Assembly (NCBI GenBank): GCA_023213235.1
Contig: CP096137.1
Coordinates: 445,587 to 509,586 of the forward strand
Direction of reading: 5' to 3'
DNA length: 64,000 bases
Source of the DNA: Elusimicrobiota bacterium
GTDB lineage: Bacteria > Elusimicrobiota > Elusimicrobia > UBA1565 > UBA9628
Made by a program: the position numbers and the translations under genes. Position 1 is the first letter of the stretch, and each line of letters starts with the position of its first letter. Positions 38,262 to 48,265 of this stretch are shown here, one piece after another. The notes below the pieces were generated by a model. It saw nothing but the letters and a program-made list of their open reading frames with translations. It did not search any database and had not been told where the DNA came from.

Positions 38262-41200
38262 TTAGGGCCGCAGCTGCGGGGCCAGCGCGGCCTCGTCGCC
38301 GACGACCACCGTGACCATCTTCTCGGGGTCGAGGTACTTGCGCGCGACGCGCCGCAGATCCGCCGGCGTCAGCGCGTTCAGGCGCTCGACGTAGGTCGCG
38401 AGCTCGCGCTCCGCCGACTGCTTGTTGCGCTCGTAGTTCGCGAGCGAATCCGCCGTGTAGTCGATCGAGGACAGCCTGAGCAGGAAGAGGCCGGCGAGAT
38501 AGCGCTTCACCGCGGCCAGCTGCTTCTCGTCGACGAGGCCGTCGCGCATGCCCGCGATCTCCTTGCGCATCTCGGCGAGCGCCGCCGCGGCCACCTCGTT
38601 GCGCACCTCCGCCGACGCGGTCCACAGGATGCCCTTTTCGAGCGCCTGCGGACGCGAGTACGCGCCGTAGGTGTAGCCCTTGTCGACGCGCAGGTTCACG
38701 AACAGCCGAGACGTCGCCGAGCCGCCGAGCATCTGGTTCATCACCGAGAACGCGAGGTAGTCGGGGTCCGAAGGCGTCAGGTCCAGCGCCTGCGAGATCG
38801 TGAGGTTGGCCTGCTTGGAGCCGGCGCGGTCGACGAGCGCGGTGCGCGCCGCCCCTGCGCGGGCAGGGGGGACGCTCGCCGCGGAGGCGGCGCCGCTCCA
38901 GCCCGCGAACGCGGACTCGAGCTGCGCGCGCAGCGCCGCCGGGTCGGCGTCGCCGGTGAGCACGAGCGTCGCGCCGCCGGGGACGTAGGCGCGGCGCGCC
39001 CACGCCGCGATCCCGTCGCGGCCGATCGCGCCGATCTGGGAATCCTCGAGCGCGGGCTTGCCGTACGGGTGCGCCGCGCCGAACAGTTCCGCCTTCAGGC
39101 GCTCGGAGGCCATGAAATCGGGCTTCGAGCGCTGAATCTTGAGCTCTTCGACCTTGTTCTCCTTCCAGAGCGCGACCTCGTCTTCGGGGAAGGTCGCGGT
39201 GGCGAGCACGCCGGCCAGCTCGCGGAAGAACGCGGCCGAGTTGCGCGACAGGCCCGCCGCGTCGATGGTCAGGCTCTCGAGCCCGCGCGAGACGTCGAGC
39301 TTCCAGCCGAGGCCGGCGAACGCCGCGGAAAGGGCGCGGGCGTCCTTGCCGGCGGCGCCCTGCAGAAGCAGCTCGGCGGCGGCGGCGGAGAGGCCGTCCT
39401 CGCCGGGACGCTCGGACACGCGACCAGCCGGGATCGCCAGGCGCGCTTCGAGCAGGGGCAGGCGCGCGTCGCGCACGAAGGCGACCTTCAAGCCGTTGGA
39501 GAGAGTAAAGCGCTCGATGGCCGGGACCTTCAGGGCGGGCTGCGGGTCGCTCTCCGGGCGCGGGTCGCCCTCGGGGCGCGGGCGCTGGGCGGGGATCGCC
39601 GGCGTCGGCGGATCCTGCGCGATCGCGAGCTGCGGGGCCGGGCGCGCCTCGACGACGGCGCGGCCCTTGCCGATCACCCACTCCTTCAGCGCGTCCTGGA
39701 CGTCCCGCGCGGTCACCGACATCAGGTCCGCGAAGTCGCGCGAGAGATCGGCGGGGTCTCCGACCATCGCGGCGTAGGAGCCCGCGGTCTTGGCGCGCTC
39801 GATGAGCTGCTCGAGGTCCTTCGTCCACGACAGTTCGACGGTCGTCTTCGCGGCGGCGAGCTGCTCGGCCGTCGGCCCTTCCTGGGCGAGAGCGGCGAGC
39901 ACTCGGTCGGTCAGCGCGAGCGCGGCGTCGGCCGCGGCGCCGGGCTTGAGCGAGGTCATCAGCCCGAACAGCTCGGGGCCGCCGGGGTTGAAGGGCCCGG
40001 TCCACCACGGGAAGTTCGGCTGGACCGACAGCGCGAGCTTGGACTCCTTGACGAGCGCGCGGTACAGCGGGCTGTCCTCGCCGGCGCCCAGGATCTCGCC
40101 GAGCAAGGTCAGCGCCCAGTACGCCTTCGTGCCGCGCGCGGGCGCGTTCCAGCCCGTCATCAGCAGCGGGACCTTCGCGAACTTGTCCTCGATGACGCGG
40201 CGCGTCTCGCCGGTCATGCGCGGCTCCGAGAGGTCGGGCGCGGGCGACAGGGGCTTGGCCTCGAGCGGGCCGAAGAAGCGCTCGGCGAGCTCGCGCGCCT
40301 CGGCCTCGGTCACGTCGCCGGCCAGGGCGAGCACCGCGTTGTTGGGCGCGTAGTGCTTCTGATAAAAGGCGCGGACGTCCTCGAGCCGGGCGTTGCGCAC
40401 GTCGGCGGCCTCGCCGATCGTGGTGTGCTGGTTCTCCCACTTCCCGAAGGCGGTCTCGGCCATGCCGGCGTCGCGGGCCTTCGCGTAGGCCTGGTTGACG
40501 TAGCGCAGGCGCATCTCCTCGAGCACGACCTGCTGCTCGAGCGCGAGCGCGCGCTCGTCGACGTCGAGCGTCGACATGCGCTCGGCCTCGGCCCAGAGCA
40601 CGGTCTTCAGCGCCGACTTCGGCACGACCGAGTGGTAGGTCGTGTTCGAGCGCATCGTGTAAGCGTTGCGCACGCCGCCGTTGGACTCGATGAGGTGCGA
40701 GATCTCGCGGGGCTTCAAGCTCTTCGTGCCCTGCGCCATCAGGTGCTCGAAGAGGTGCGCGAAGCCGGAAAGGCCGGGCGTCTCGTGCATGGAGCCGACG
40801 TTGTAGGTGATCGACACGGCGACGACGGGCGCGGTCTTGTCGGTGTGCACGACGACCTTCAGGCCGTTGGCGAGCGTGAAGGACTTCACCGGCAGGGACA
40901 ACCCGGGCGCGGAGACGCCCTCGGCCCCGGCGACGGCTGCCGGTGTGCGCGCCGCGGTCCCGTCGAACTCGGCGTCGGCGGGCTTCTCGGGCGCGGACGC
41001 GGCGGCGCGCAGGACGGGGACGCGCGCGCGGGCTGTACGTCGGGCTTGATCGGTTCCATGGCCTTGGCGGCCGCCGGGACGACGGGCTTCGCGGCGAGCG
41101 CCGCCGGCATGATGGCAGTTACGGCGGGCGCCAGGGAAGGAGCGGCGAGCGACGGAGTCATGACGGACGTCCCCAGCGAGGGCGCGGGCAGGGAAGAGGG

Positions 41201-41334
41201 GGACAACGCGGGGGCCGTGGGAAGACCGAGCGAGGGCGCCAGGGAGCGTTCACCGCGCGGCCGCTCATCGTCTGGGCGCCCGCGAGAGGCTGGAGGATCA
41301 GGATCAGCGAGAGGGAGGCGCTTATGGTCTTCAT
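38262..41334 (-). CDS. Exported M16-family metallopeptidase, two lobes, frameshifted presequence
   Basis: About 1024 codons. Signal peptide MKTISASLSLILILQPLAGA|Q, then an Ala/Pro/Ser-rich stretch with AMEPI and, about 29 residues later, EFDGT (near residue 123). The N-lobe has the inverted zinc motif FAHLFEHLMAQG (HxxEH) with a downstream Glu in LEQQVVLEEMRL. A second M16 unit (FTLSNGLKVAFVRDARLP) lacks HxxEH and is the inactive lobe. Two breaks, near 41250 and 41030, lie in the presequence only. TAGAAT ends six bases before the ATG. The presequence matches those of the two Lon proteases at 18.9-25.2 kb. Confidence 0.85.
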
Positions 41335-41459
41335 GGAGGGATTCTAGCGAGAAGCGCCGCCTGGCCCCGCGGGCCTGATGGCCTATTATTAGGAAGGAAA
41401 TGGGCCTAGGAGGCGGAGCCTGGACCAAGATGGCGAGTGTTCCCGTTTCTTCCTCCGGA

Positions 41460-41485
41460 GTTTTGAGCAGAAAAGTGCTCAAAAC
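41460..41485. promoter_or_regulatory. Perfect hairpin upstream of the VWA gene
   Basis: GTTTTGAGCA pairs with TGCTCAAAAC across a GAAAAG loop. It is A/T-rich in GC-rich surroundings and lies 93 bases before the VWA start. It could be an operator dyad or an attenuator; a CGGCTTGAAGCCG hairpin follows at about 41561. No known riboswitch class was recognised in 41335-41577. Confidence 0.4.
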
Positions 41486-41577
41486 CCTCGTCGACAAAAT
41501 TGGATTCCGAAAAAGGGGCGGAACCTTTTCGCTCCGGCGGGTACTCATCCGCACGGCTTGAAGCCGGGGAGGCGGAC

Positions 41578-42675
41578 ATGAAGATTCGACTGGGACTCGT
41601 CGCGGCGGCGCTGATGTGCGGTTCGTTCGTGAGGGCGGCCGACGCTCCGGCCCGGCCGAGCGTCGAGGTCGTCTTCGTGCTGGACACGACGTCGAGCATG
41701 GGCGGCCTCATCGAGGGCGCCAAGCAGCGCGTCTGGGCGATCGCCAACGAGATCGCCAAGGGCAAGCCGTCGCCCCGCGTGAAGATGGGCCTCGTCGCGT
41801 TCCGCGACAAGGGCGACGAGTATGTGACGAAATCCTTCGACCTCTCGGAAAACCTCGACGCCACCTACAAGGACCTGCTCTCCCTCGAAGTCAACGGCGG
41901 CGGCGACGGCCCGGAGCACGTGATCGCCGGCCTCGACGCGGCCGTCGAGAAGATGTCCTGGAGCAAGGACCCCAAGACCTTCAAGGTCGTCTACCTCGTC
42001 GGCGACGCCGCTCCGCACGAGGATTACGCGGACTCCCCGACCTTGGCGTCCGTGATGGAGAAGGCCGTTCGCCGCGGGCTCGTCGTCAACTCCGTGCAGT
42101 GCGGTGCGGATCACGACACGACGATCGCGTTCACCCGCGTGGCCCGCCTCGGCGAGGGCCGCCTCCTGCCCGTCCCTCAGGACGGCGGCATGGTCGCCGT
42201 CGCGACGCCTTTCGACGAGAAGATGGGCGCGCTGTCGGTGAAGCTCGAGAGCACCGGCCTCGCCTACGGCGGCGCCAAGCGCGAAGCCCGGGAGGCCGGC
42301 TTCCTCGCGGCGGCGGTGCGCGGCATGGCCTCGGCTCCGGCCGCCGCCGAGCGTGCGGAGTTCAAGGCGCGCGCCGGCTTCGGCGGCGCGTCCGACCTCG
42401 CGGCCGCCGTCGAGGAGAACCGCGTGGCGCTCAAGGACGTCAAGGAGGACGAGCTCCCCGACGCGCTGAAGGCCGTTCCCGAGCCCAAGCGCGAGGCGAA
42501 GCTCAAGGAGATCACGGCCGAGCGCAGGAAGCTCAAGGCCGAGATGGACTCGCTGTCGGCCTCTCGAGCGGAATGGCTCAAGAAGAACGCGGGCGCGCGT
42601 CGCGCCGACTCTTTCGACAGCCGCCTGGTGGAGGCGCTGAAGACGCAGGCCGCGAAGAAGGGAATCGTTTACTGA
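41578..42675 (+). CDS. Exported von Willebrand factor A domain protein
   Basis: 365 residues from the ATG at 41578 (GGGGAGG upstream; signal peptide ending near FVRAAD). A VWA domain covers roughly residues 25-230, with a MIDAS-type VLDTTSSMGG, AFRDKGDEYVTKSFDL and VYLVGDAAPHEDY. Metal coordination looks intact. The C-terminal third is helical and charged (KLKEITAERRKLKAEMDSLS), probably a coiled coil. It probably binds a periplasmic or surface partner. A strong terminator follows. Confidence 0.82.
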   Translation: MKIRLGLVAAALMCGSFVRAADAPARPSVEVVFVLDTTSSMGGLIEGAKQRVWAIANEIAKGKPSPRVKMGLVAFRDKGDEYVTKSFDLSENLDATYKDLLSLEVNGGGDGPEHVIAGLDAAVEKMSWSKDPKTFKVVYLVGDAAPHEDYADSPTLASVMEKAVRRGLVVNSVQCGADHDTTIAFTRVARLGEGRLLPVPQDGGMVAVATPFDEKMGALSVKLESTGLAYGGAKREAREAGFLAAAVRGMASAPAAAERAEFKARAGFGGASDLAAAVEENRVALKDVKEDELPDALKAVPEPKREAKLKEITAERRKLKAEMDSLSASRAEWLKKNAGARRADSFDSRLVEALKTQAAKKGIVY

Positions 42676-42695
42676 GGGGCGGTTCCCGGACGGAC

Positions 42696-42731
42696 AAGAA
42701 GGGCCCCGGCTTCCCCGCCGGGGCCCTTCTT
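42696..42731 (+). terminator. Rho-independent terminator of the VWA gene
   Basis: A 15-bp perfect stem (AAGAAGGGCCCCGGC / GCCGGGGCCCTTCTT) with a TTCCCC loop, immediately after the VWA stop. The remaining bases to 42897 hold no other clear feature. Confidence 0.85.
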
Positions 42732-42897
42732 CACGTCCGGCTCCGGAGCTATTGCGCCGCGATACTTATTCGGACGTCCCGTTATGCCTCACGGAAAGGC
42801 CCTTTGCCGGCGCGCGCGTTCCCCTGCGCCCCAGGCTCCAGGCGAGCTCGAGCGATACACTTTTTTCATCGGACAATGCGTCCCCATGGAGAAACAA

Positions 42898-43542
42898 ATG
42901 ACCATCAAGCCTCTCGCCGCGACGCTGGCTCTCGGAATCGCTATCAGCCCGGCCGGCGCTCGGGCGTCCACCGACTCGCACTTCGCCGGCTCCCTTTCGG
43001 CGGTCGAGACGCTCGCTCGCCAAGCGCGTTCCTCGGCGGCCGCCAATCCGCCGCGGGTCGTGCACAGCCGCGAGGATGTCCTGCGCCTGACGATCGCCTC
43101 TTTGGGAGCGACGACCGATGAGGCGGCGGAGCGCATCATCGCGTCGGTCGGCCAGCTCAACATCACCAACGATGAGTACTGCAAGGTCATCTATAAGCCG
43201 GTCATCGCGATGGTCGAGCATCGCGATCCGGCCGTCCGCGTCCGAGCCGTGCGCGCCGTCGGCATGATCGCGAGCATCAAGAGCGTCCCGAACGCCTTCG
43301 TCAGCCCCATCGGAGCGACGCTCATTCCTTCGCTGACCGATTCCGAGCCAAAGGTGAGGGTCGAGGCGGCGCGGGTGCTCGGCACGATCACGCAGTACAC
43401 CCCGAACGGGCTGCTCAATCAGGAGAATCCCATCATCGCCAACCTCATCATGGCGGCGGCGGCGGACCAGGACGCGGGCGTGCGCGAAGCCGCCGCGGCC
43501 GCTCTGAAGTCCATCAAGGTCGCGGAAGCCGCCGCGCGGTAG
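42898..43542 (+). CDS. Exported HEAT-repeat protein
   Basis: 214 residues. The ATG at 42898 has GGAG ten bases before it and gives a signal peptide MTIKPLAATLALGIAISPAGARA; an in-frame ATG at 42886 is less well placed. The mature part carries HEAT-like repeats: DPAVRVRAVRAVGMIASI, EPKVRVEAARVLGTIT and DAGVREAAAAALKSI. It is probably a periplasmic protein-binding scaffold. A terminator and a tRNA follow. Confidence 0.72.
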   Translation: MTIKPLAATLALGIAISPAGARASTDSHFAGSLSAVETLARQARSSAAANPPRVVHSREDVLRLTIASLGATTDEAAERIIASVGQLNITNDEYCKVIYKPVIAMVEHRDPAVRVRAVRAVGMIASIKSVPNAFVSPIGATLIPSLTDSEPKVRVEAARVLGTITQYTPNGLLNQENPIIANLIMAAAADQDAGVREAAAAALKSIKVAEAAAR

Positions 43543-43565
43543 TCTCAGGCAAGGCGAAGAAAAAC

Positions 43566-43598
43566 AGGAAGGCCACGGCATGCGGCCGTGGCCTTCCT
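43566..43598. terminator. Hairpin terminator between HEAT gene and tRNA-Cys
   Basis: A 14-bp stem (AGGAAGGCCACGGC / GCCGTGGCCTTCCT, with one base at the loop) and ATTTGCC following. It faces both the HEAT gene and the convergent tRNA. Confidence 0.8.
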
Positions 43599-43620
43599 AT
43601 TTGCCATGAGACGTCTAGAG

Positions 43621-43697
43621 TGGAGGTGCGAGCGGGATTCGAACCCGCGAATAATGGTTTTGCAGACCATCCCCTTAGACCACTTGGGCATCGCACC
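43621..43697 (-). tRNA. tRNA-Cys (anticodon GCA)
   Basis: Cloverleaf on the minus strand: acceptor GGTGCGA / TCGCACC, anticodon stem ATGGT/ACCAT around CTGCAAA, T arm GCGGGTTCGAATCCCGC, discriminator T and encoded CCA. The U73 discriminator is the hallmark of tRNA-Cys. Confidence 0.95.
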
Positions 43698-43752
43698 GAA
43701 ATGACGATCGTCAAGTATGATTCTACAAAGTTTTAGGGGGCGCCTACATTAA

Positions 43753-43784
43753 TTAGAATGAATATAGGTCTTGAATCATTCTAA
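43753..43784 (+). promoter_or_regulatory. Tandem Per/Fur-type boxes upstream of the PerR-like gene
   Basis: Two 7-1-7 sites: TTAGAATGAATATAG at 43753-43767 and CTTGAATCATTCTAA at 43770-43784. The outer halves TTAGAAT and ATTCTAA are exact inverses. The second site covers the -35 hexamer, so binding should repress the gene. Confidence 0.65.
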
Positions 43785-43799
43785 ACAATAATGTATAAT
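43771..43799 (+). promoter_or_regulatory. Promoter of the PerR-like gene, leaderless layout
   Basis: TTGAAT at 43771-43776, 17-base spacer, TATAAT at 43794-43799. The ATG at 43807 follows after seven bases, so transcription would start at the start codon. Confidence 0.7.
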
Positions 43800-43806
43800 C
43801 TGGGAC

Positions 43807-44217
43807 ATGAAGCAGTCATGCCTGGCGCCGTCCGAGATCGAGAGCCGCCTCAAGGCCGCCGGCGTTCAGCCGACGGCGCAGCGGATCGCGATCGCGCGCT
43901 ATGTGCTCTGCGAGGCGGATCACCCGACGGCGGAGCAGGTCAAATCCTGGGCCGACGCGAACTTCCCCAAGATGAGCATGGCCACGGTGTACAACACGCT
44001 CAACGCGCTGGTGGACGCCGGCCTGCTCAAGAAGCACGCCTTTCCGCACCTCAACGAAGCCACCTACGACGACAACATCACCGAGCACTACCATCTTCTT
44101 GACGAGAAGACCGGCCGTGTCTTCGATCTCGATCCCGCCGACGTGAAGGTGACGACGAAACTGAAGGGCGTCCGCATCAAAGAGGTCGACGTGTTCATCC
44201 GGGGGAGCCGGGCGTGA
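43807..44217 (+). CDS. Fur-family transcriptional regulator, PerR-like
   Basis: 136 residues, normal for the family. The N-terminal winged helix reads KAAGVQPTAQRIAIARYVL and MSMATVYNTLNALVDAGLL. The C-terminal part has the metal-site region TEHYHLLDEKTGRVFDLDP (His pair, Asp residues). The CxxC zinc motifs of classical Fur/PerR are absent; the only cysteines are in the N-terminal half. Boxes of Per type lie before this gene and again before the downstream katG region, which points to peroxide-responsive control. Confidence 0.82.
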   Translation: MKQSCLAPSEIESRLKAAGVQPTAQRIAIARYVLCEADHPTAEQVKSWADANFPKMSMATVYNTLNALVDAGLLKKHAFPHLNEATYDDNITEHYHLLDEKTGRVFDLDPADVKVTTKLKGVRIKEVDVFIRGSRA

Positions 44218-44234
44218 ATTTTTTGGCCGCAGAC

Positions 44235-44249
44235 TTAGAATCGTTCTAG
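44235..44249 (+). promoter_or_regulatory. Per/Fur-type box upstream of katG region
   Basis: TTAGAATCGTTCTAG is a 7-1-7 inverted repeat with the same TTAGAAT half as the boxes before the regulator gene. It lies 126 bases before the katG start, just upstream of the rubrerythrin remnant. Confidence 0.6.
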
Positions 44250-44260
44250 AACTGCGTTGA

Positions 44261-44365
44261 TTTCAGGCTCAGCGGCGCTTCAACCACCTGACCTCGGTGG
44301 AGAAGAAGCACGCCGACGCGTACCAGGCGAAGCTCGACGAGATCAAGAAAGTGGCGTCTAAATAA
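44261..44365 (+). pseudogene. Remnant of a rubrerythrin-like gene
   Basis: A 34-codon open frame runs from just after an in-frame TGA to TAA at 44363-44365. It contains RFNHLTSVEKKHADAYQAKL, which resembles the helix of rubrerythrin that carries the second E-x2-H pair. There is no upstream part of the gene, no plausible ribosome site and no rubredoxin domain. It sits between a Per box and katG, where an intact peroxide-defence gene would be expected. A deletion that removed the gene body but kept its operator is the simplest explanation; alternatively the similarity is chance in a short piece. Confidence 0.4.
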
Positions 44366-44374
44366 GGAGAAGAC

Positions 44375-46606
44375 ATGGAAAAAATCTTTCGCATGAAGTC
44401 GTTGGCGGCGGCGCTGGTCGTTTCTCTGTCCATGAGCGGGCCCGCCCGCGCGGAGAACCTGTTCTCCGAGGGCGCGGCGCGCCCGAATTCGTTCTGGTGG
44501 CCGGACTTGGTCGACCTCCAACCGCTGCGCCGCCATTCGCCCGAATCGAATCCGATGGGCGGCAAATTCGACTACGCCGCCGAGTTCGCGAAGCTTGATC
44601 TCGCCGCGGTCAAGAAAGACATCAAGGATCTGATGACCCGGTCGCAGGACTGGTGGCCCGCCGACTACGGCCATTACGGCCCGTTCTTCATCCGCATGGC
44701 GTGGCACAGCGCCGGCACCTATCGCGTCATGGACGGACGCGGCGGCGCCGGCGGCGGCCAGCAGCGCTTCGAGCCGCTCAACAGCTGGCCCGACAACGCG
44801 AACTTGGACAAGGCCCGCCGCCTTCTTTGGCCGATCAAGCAGAAGTACGGCCGCGCGCTGTCTTGGGCCGACCTCATGGTCCTGACCGGCAATGTGGCCA
44901 TGGAGTCGATGGGTTTCAAGACCATCGGCTTCGCCGGCGGCCGCGAGGATGATTGGGAGGCCGACCTCGTGTATTGGGGCCCCGAAAGCAAGATGCTCGC
45001 CAGCGAACGCTTCCACGGCAAGCGCGAACTCGCCAAGCCCCTCGGCGCCGTCCAGATGGGCCTGATCTACGTGAATCCGGAGGGTCCCGACGGCAATCAC
45101 GATCCGCTCTCGGCGGCCAAAGACATCCGCGCCGCCTTCGGCCGCATGGCGATGAACGACGAGGAGACGGTGGCCCTGATCGCCGGCGGCCATACCTTCG
45201 GCAAGGTCCACGGCGCGCGCAAAGCGAACTGCGTCGGCGTCGAGCCGGCCGGGGCCGGGGTCGAGGCCCAGGGCTTCGGCTGGAAGAACAAGTGCGGCAC
45301 GGGCCACGGCTCGGACACCGTCACCAGCGGCCTGGAGGGCGCCTGGACCGCCTCGCCGGCTCGTTGGACCGCGATGTACCTGAAGAACCTGTTCGCGTTC
45401 GACTGGGAGAAGACGAAGAGCCCGGCCGGCGCGGTGCAGTGGATTCCGAAGGGCGGCGCCGCGGCGAACACCGTGCCCGACGCGCACGACAAGTCGAAAT
45501 CCCACGCGCCGATCATGCTGACCACGGACTTGGCCCTCAAGGAAGACCCCGAGTACCGCAAGATCGCCAAGCGCTTCGCCGACGACCACACGCAGCTCGA
45601 AGCGGCCTTCGCCCGCGCGTGGTTCAAGCTGACGCACCGCGACATGGGTCCGCGCTCCCGCTACGTCGGACGGGACACGCCCAAGGACGTCTTCCTCTGG
45701 CAGGACCCCGTTCCCGCCGTCGATCATGCTCTGATCGACGCGCGTGACGCCGCCGCCCTCAAGCGCTCGATCCTGAAGTCCGGGCTGACGGGGCCCCAGC
45801 TGGTGCGCACGGCCTGGGCGTCGGCCGCGACCTACCGCGACAGCGACATGCGCGGTGGAGCCAACGGGGCGAGAGTCCGCCTCGCGCCTCAGAAGGACTG
45901 GGAGGTCAACGACCCGGCCGAGCTCGCGAAGGCGCTGGAGACCCTGACCGGGGTTCAGCGTGAGTTCAACCGGAAGGCTGCTAAAGGCAAGAAGGTTTCG
46001 CTCGCCGACGTGATCGTGCTCGGCGGCGCGGCGGCCGTCGAGGAGGCCGCCAAGAAGGCGGGGCATACCGTGACCGTCGCCTTCCGCCCCGGCCGCACCG
46101 ACGCCACTCAGGAGATGACCGACGTCGAGGCGGTCGCCTTCCTGGAGCCCAAGGCGGACGGCTTCCGCAACTTCTACACCAAGGACGCCTTGCGCTCGCC
46201 CGCCGACATGCTCGTCGACAAAGCGAACCAGCTGAAGCTGACGGTGCCGGAAATGACGGCGCTCGTCGGCGGCATGCGGGCGCTGGACGCCAACGCGGGC
46301 GGCTCCAAGCACGGGGTCTTCACCGGCCGCCCCGGCACGCTGAGCAACGACTACTTCGTCAACTTGCTCGACATGTCGACGAAGTGGGAGAAGTCGGACG
46401 CGGACGGCGTCTACGCGGGCGTGGACCGCAAGACGGGCGCCGCCAAGTGGACGGCGACGCCGGTCGACCTCGTGTTCGGCTCCCATTCGGAGCTGCGCGC
46501 GGTCGCGGAGGTCTACGCCGAAAAAGGCGGCGACAAGAAGTTCGTCGCCGACTTCGTCAAGGCGTGGGACAAGGTCATGAGCCTGGACCGCTTCGACTTG
46601 AAATAA
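44375..46606 (+). CDS. katG: Catalase-peroxidase KatG with signal peptide
   Basis: 743 residues, GGAG before the ATG. The N-terminus [28 protein letters not shown] is a signal peptide, so this is an exported (periplasmic) form. Active-site residues are present: Arg, Trp and distal His in [11 protein letters not shown], Tyr of the Met-Tyr-Trp adduct in [10 protein letters not shown], Met in RMAMNDEE, and proximal His in [13 protein letters not shown]. The C-terminal non-haem domain is complete. It removes hydrogen peroxide outside the cytoplasm. Expression is probably PerR-controlled through the box at 44235. Confidence 0.95.
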   Translation: MEKIFRMKSLAAALVVSLSMSGPARAENLFSEGAARPNSFWWPDLVDLQPLRRHSPESNPMGGKFDYAAEFAKLDLAAVKKDIKDLMTRSQDWWPADYGHYGPFFIRMAWHSAGTYRVMDGRGGAGGGQQRFEPLNSWPDNANLDKARRLLWPIKQKYGRALSWADLMVLTGNVAMESMGFKTIGFAGGREDDWEADLVYWGPESKMLASERFHGKRELAKPLGAVQMGLIYVNPEGPDGNHDPLSAAKDIRAAFGRMAMNDEETVALIAGGHTFGKVHGARKANCVGVEPAGAGVEAQGFGWKNKCGTGHGSDTVTSGLEGAWTASPARWTAMYLKNLFAFDWEKTKSPAGAVQWIPKGGAAANTVPDAHDKSKSHAPIMLTTDLALKEDPEYRKIAKRFADDHTQLEAAFARAWFKLTHRDMGPRSRYVGRDTPKDVFLWQDPVPAVDHALIDARDAAALKRSILKSGLTGPQLVRTAWASAATYRDSDMRGGANGARVRLAPQKDWEVNDPAELAKALETLTGVQREFNRKAAKGKKVSLADVIVLGGAAAVEEAAKKAGHTVTVAFRPGRTDATQEMTDVEAVAFLEPKADGFRNFYTKDALRSPADMLVDKANQLKLTVPEMTALVGGMRALDANAGGSKHGVFTGRPGTLSNDYFVNLLDMSTKWEKSDADGVYAGVDRKTGAAKWTATPVDLVFGSHSELRAVAEVYAEKGGDKKFVADFVKAWDKVMSLDRFDLK

Positions 46607-46621
46607 CCCGAAGGTCGCGCC

Positions 46622-46656
46622 GCGGGCCCGTCAGTCCATGAGGCTGGCGGGCCCGC
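46622..46656. terminator. Convergent hairpin terminator after katG
   Basis: GCGGGCCC at 46622-46629 pairs with GGGCCCGC at 46649-46656; the inner GTCAG/CTGGC partly extends the stem. It overlaps the last codons of the convergent epimerase gene. Confidence 0.6.
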
Positions 46657-48074
46657 TTTGGCGAGACGTCCTCTCCGAGCGCCGAGCCAGCCGGCGCGCC
46701 ATGCCCGCGAAGATCACCGCGTGCACCGGCACCAAGGCGTACCAATAGAGCAGGCCGAAGAGCCCCAGCGGCTCGAACACCGCCGTCTGCGTGAGGCGTG
46801 AGCCGCCGTCGCGCTCCACGACCTCGAACTCGAGCCACGCCCTTCCCGGCAGGCGCATCTCCGCCTGCAGGCGCAGCCGTCGTCCCGGCTCGAGCACCTC
46901 CACGCGCCAGAAATCCAGAGCGTCGCCCACGCGCAGAGCCCGGCCGGCCGGGCGCCCGCGTCGCATCCCCACGCCCCCGGCCAGCTGGTCGAGCATGCCG
47001 CGCAGAACCCACAGCGCGTGGTAGGGCCAGCCGTTCTCGCCGCCGAGCAGAGCGATCTCCGTGAATAAGCGAGCGGGAGTCGCGCTCGAATCCGCCGATC
47101 TCGCGTCCACGAGCCGCGCGGACGCGCCGGGGAACTTCCGCAGGCGGCCGTTCGAGGAAAGCGCGTCGAACCAGCGGCTCTCCGCGTACTCGCGATCCTC
47201 GTTGGTCGACGCGCGCTTGATCGCGTCGGCGAGGCCCCGGGGCCGCACGGCGAAGTCCCTGAGCGCCTTGTCGTCGCGCACGACGGTCTCGTGCCGCAGG
47301 CTCGTGAACAGGCGCCGGCCGATCCGGGCGTAGATCGGCGTCACGAGCGCCAGCCACAGGCTGGAGAGCCACGGCGTCAGCAGCGCCACCGGGATCATCA
47401 TCCGCTTCAGGCCGCGCTGGCGCGCGTACTCGCGCATGATCTGCTCGTAGGAAACCCGATCCTTGCCCCCGATCTCGTACACGGCGCCGGCGATCGGCGT
47501 CTTGTCGAGGGCGGCGACGAGGTAGGCGAGCAGGTCCTCGACGGCGATCGGCTGGGCCTGAACGCGCACCCACGACGGGGTCGTCATGACCGGGAGCCGC
47601 TCCACCAGGGCGCGCACCATCTCATAGGAGATGCTTCCGGAGCCGATCACGATCGACGCCCGGAATTCGATCACGGCCGCTCCCGACTCGCGCAGAATCC
47701 GGCCGACTTCCTGGCGGCTCTCCAGGTGGGGGGACAACGTCCCTTCCCCGAGCCCCCGAGGTAGATGATGCGGCAGACGCCCGTCGCCTTCGCCGCCGCG
47801 GCGAAATTGCGGGCCGCTAAGCGGTCTTCCTCCATGAAATCCTGCTGGGAACCCATGGAGTGAACGAGGTAATAGGCCGTGTGCACCCCTTCATCGCCGC
47901 CGCGAGCGACGCCGGCGTCAGCAGGTCGCCCTCGAACACCTCGGTCCGCGGGCCCACGCGGGGTTTGAGCAGCTCCGGGCGGCGCGCCAGGCAGCGCACG
48001 GGCTCGCCGCGCTTCTCGAGCAGGGGCAGGAGGCGCCCGCCCACGTAGCCGGTGGCGCCAGTCAGAAGAATCAT
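46631..48074 (-). CDS. NAD(P)-dependent epimerase/SDR with DUF2867 C-terminal domain, frameshifted
   Basis: About 481 codons. The N-terminal Rossmann motif is LLTGATGYVGGRLLPLLE; the middle reads YYLVHSMGSQQDFMEEDRLA and RIIYLGGSGEGT. The C-terminal half (from about residue 330) matches the DUF2867 / SRPBCC-like domain found fused to such reductases (DFWRVEVLEPGRRLRLQAEM). Two lost G bases (47887 and 47747) break the frame; each restores AMKGVHTAYY and GGSGEGTLSPH. Function in the family is unclear; an envelope or quinone-related role is possible. Confidence 0.78.
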
Positions 48075-48220
48075 CGTGAGGGCTGGCGGGTGGGCGCCGC
48101 CGCGCAGGAGCACAGCGACAACGCCAAAAGACATACCTTGATCATCGATTCATCCCGGCGGAGAACGAAAGCCGCTCTCTATGAGTGCGCGGGGCGGGGA
48201 TTTATTTCAGGTGATGAGGA

Positions 48221-48257
48221 CCGGCGGCCCGCCGCTCCTGGGCGAGCGGGCCGCCGG
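48221..48257 (-). terminator. Hairpin terminator of the PorV-OmpA gene
   Basis: CCGGCGGCCCGC pairs perfectly with GCGGGCCGCCGG across 13 bases. It lies right after the stop of the minus-strand gene. No gene is visible in 48075-48265. Confidence 0.7.
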
Positions 48258-48265
48258 CGCAATCG

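Noticed and set aside
41335..41577. Possible riboswitch before the VWA gene
   Set aside because: Several hairpins are present, but no conserved core of a known riboswitch class was recognised.
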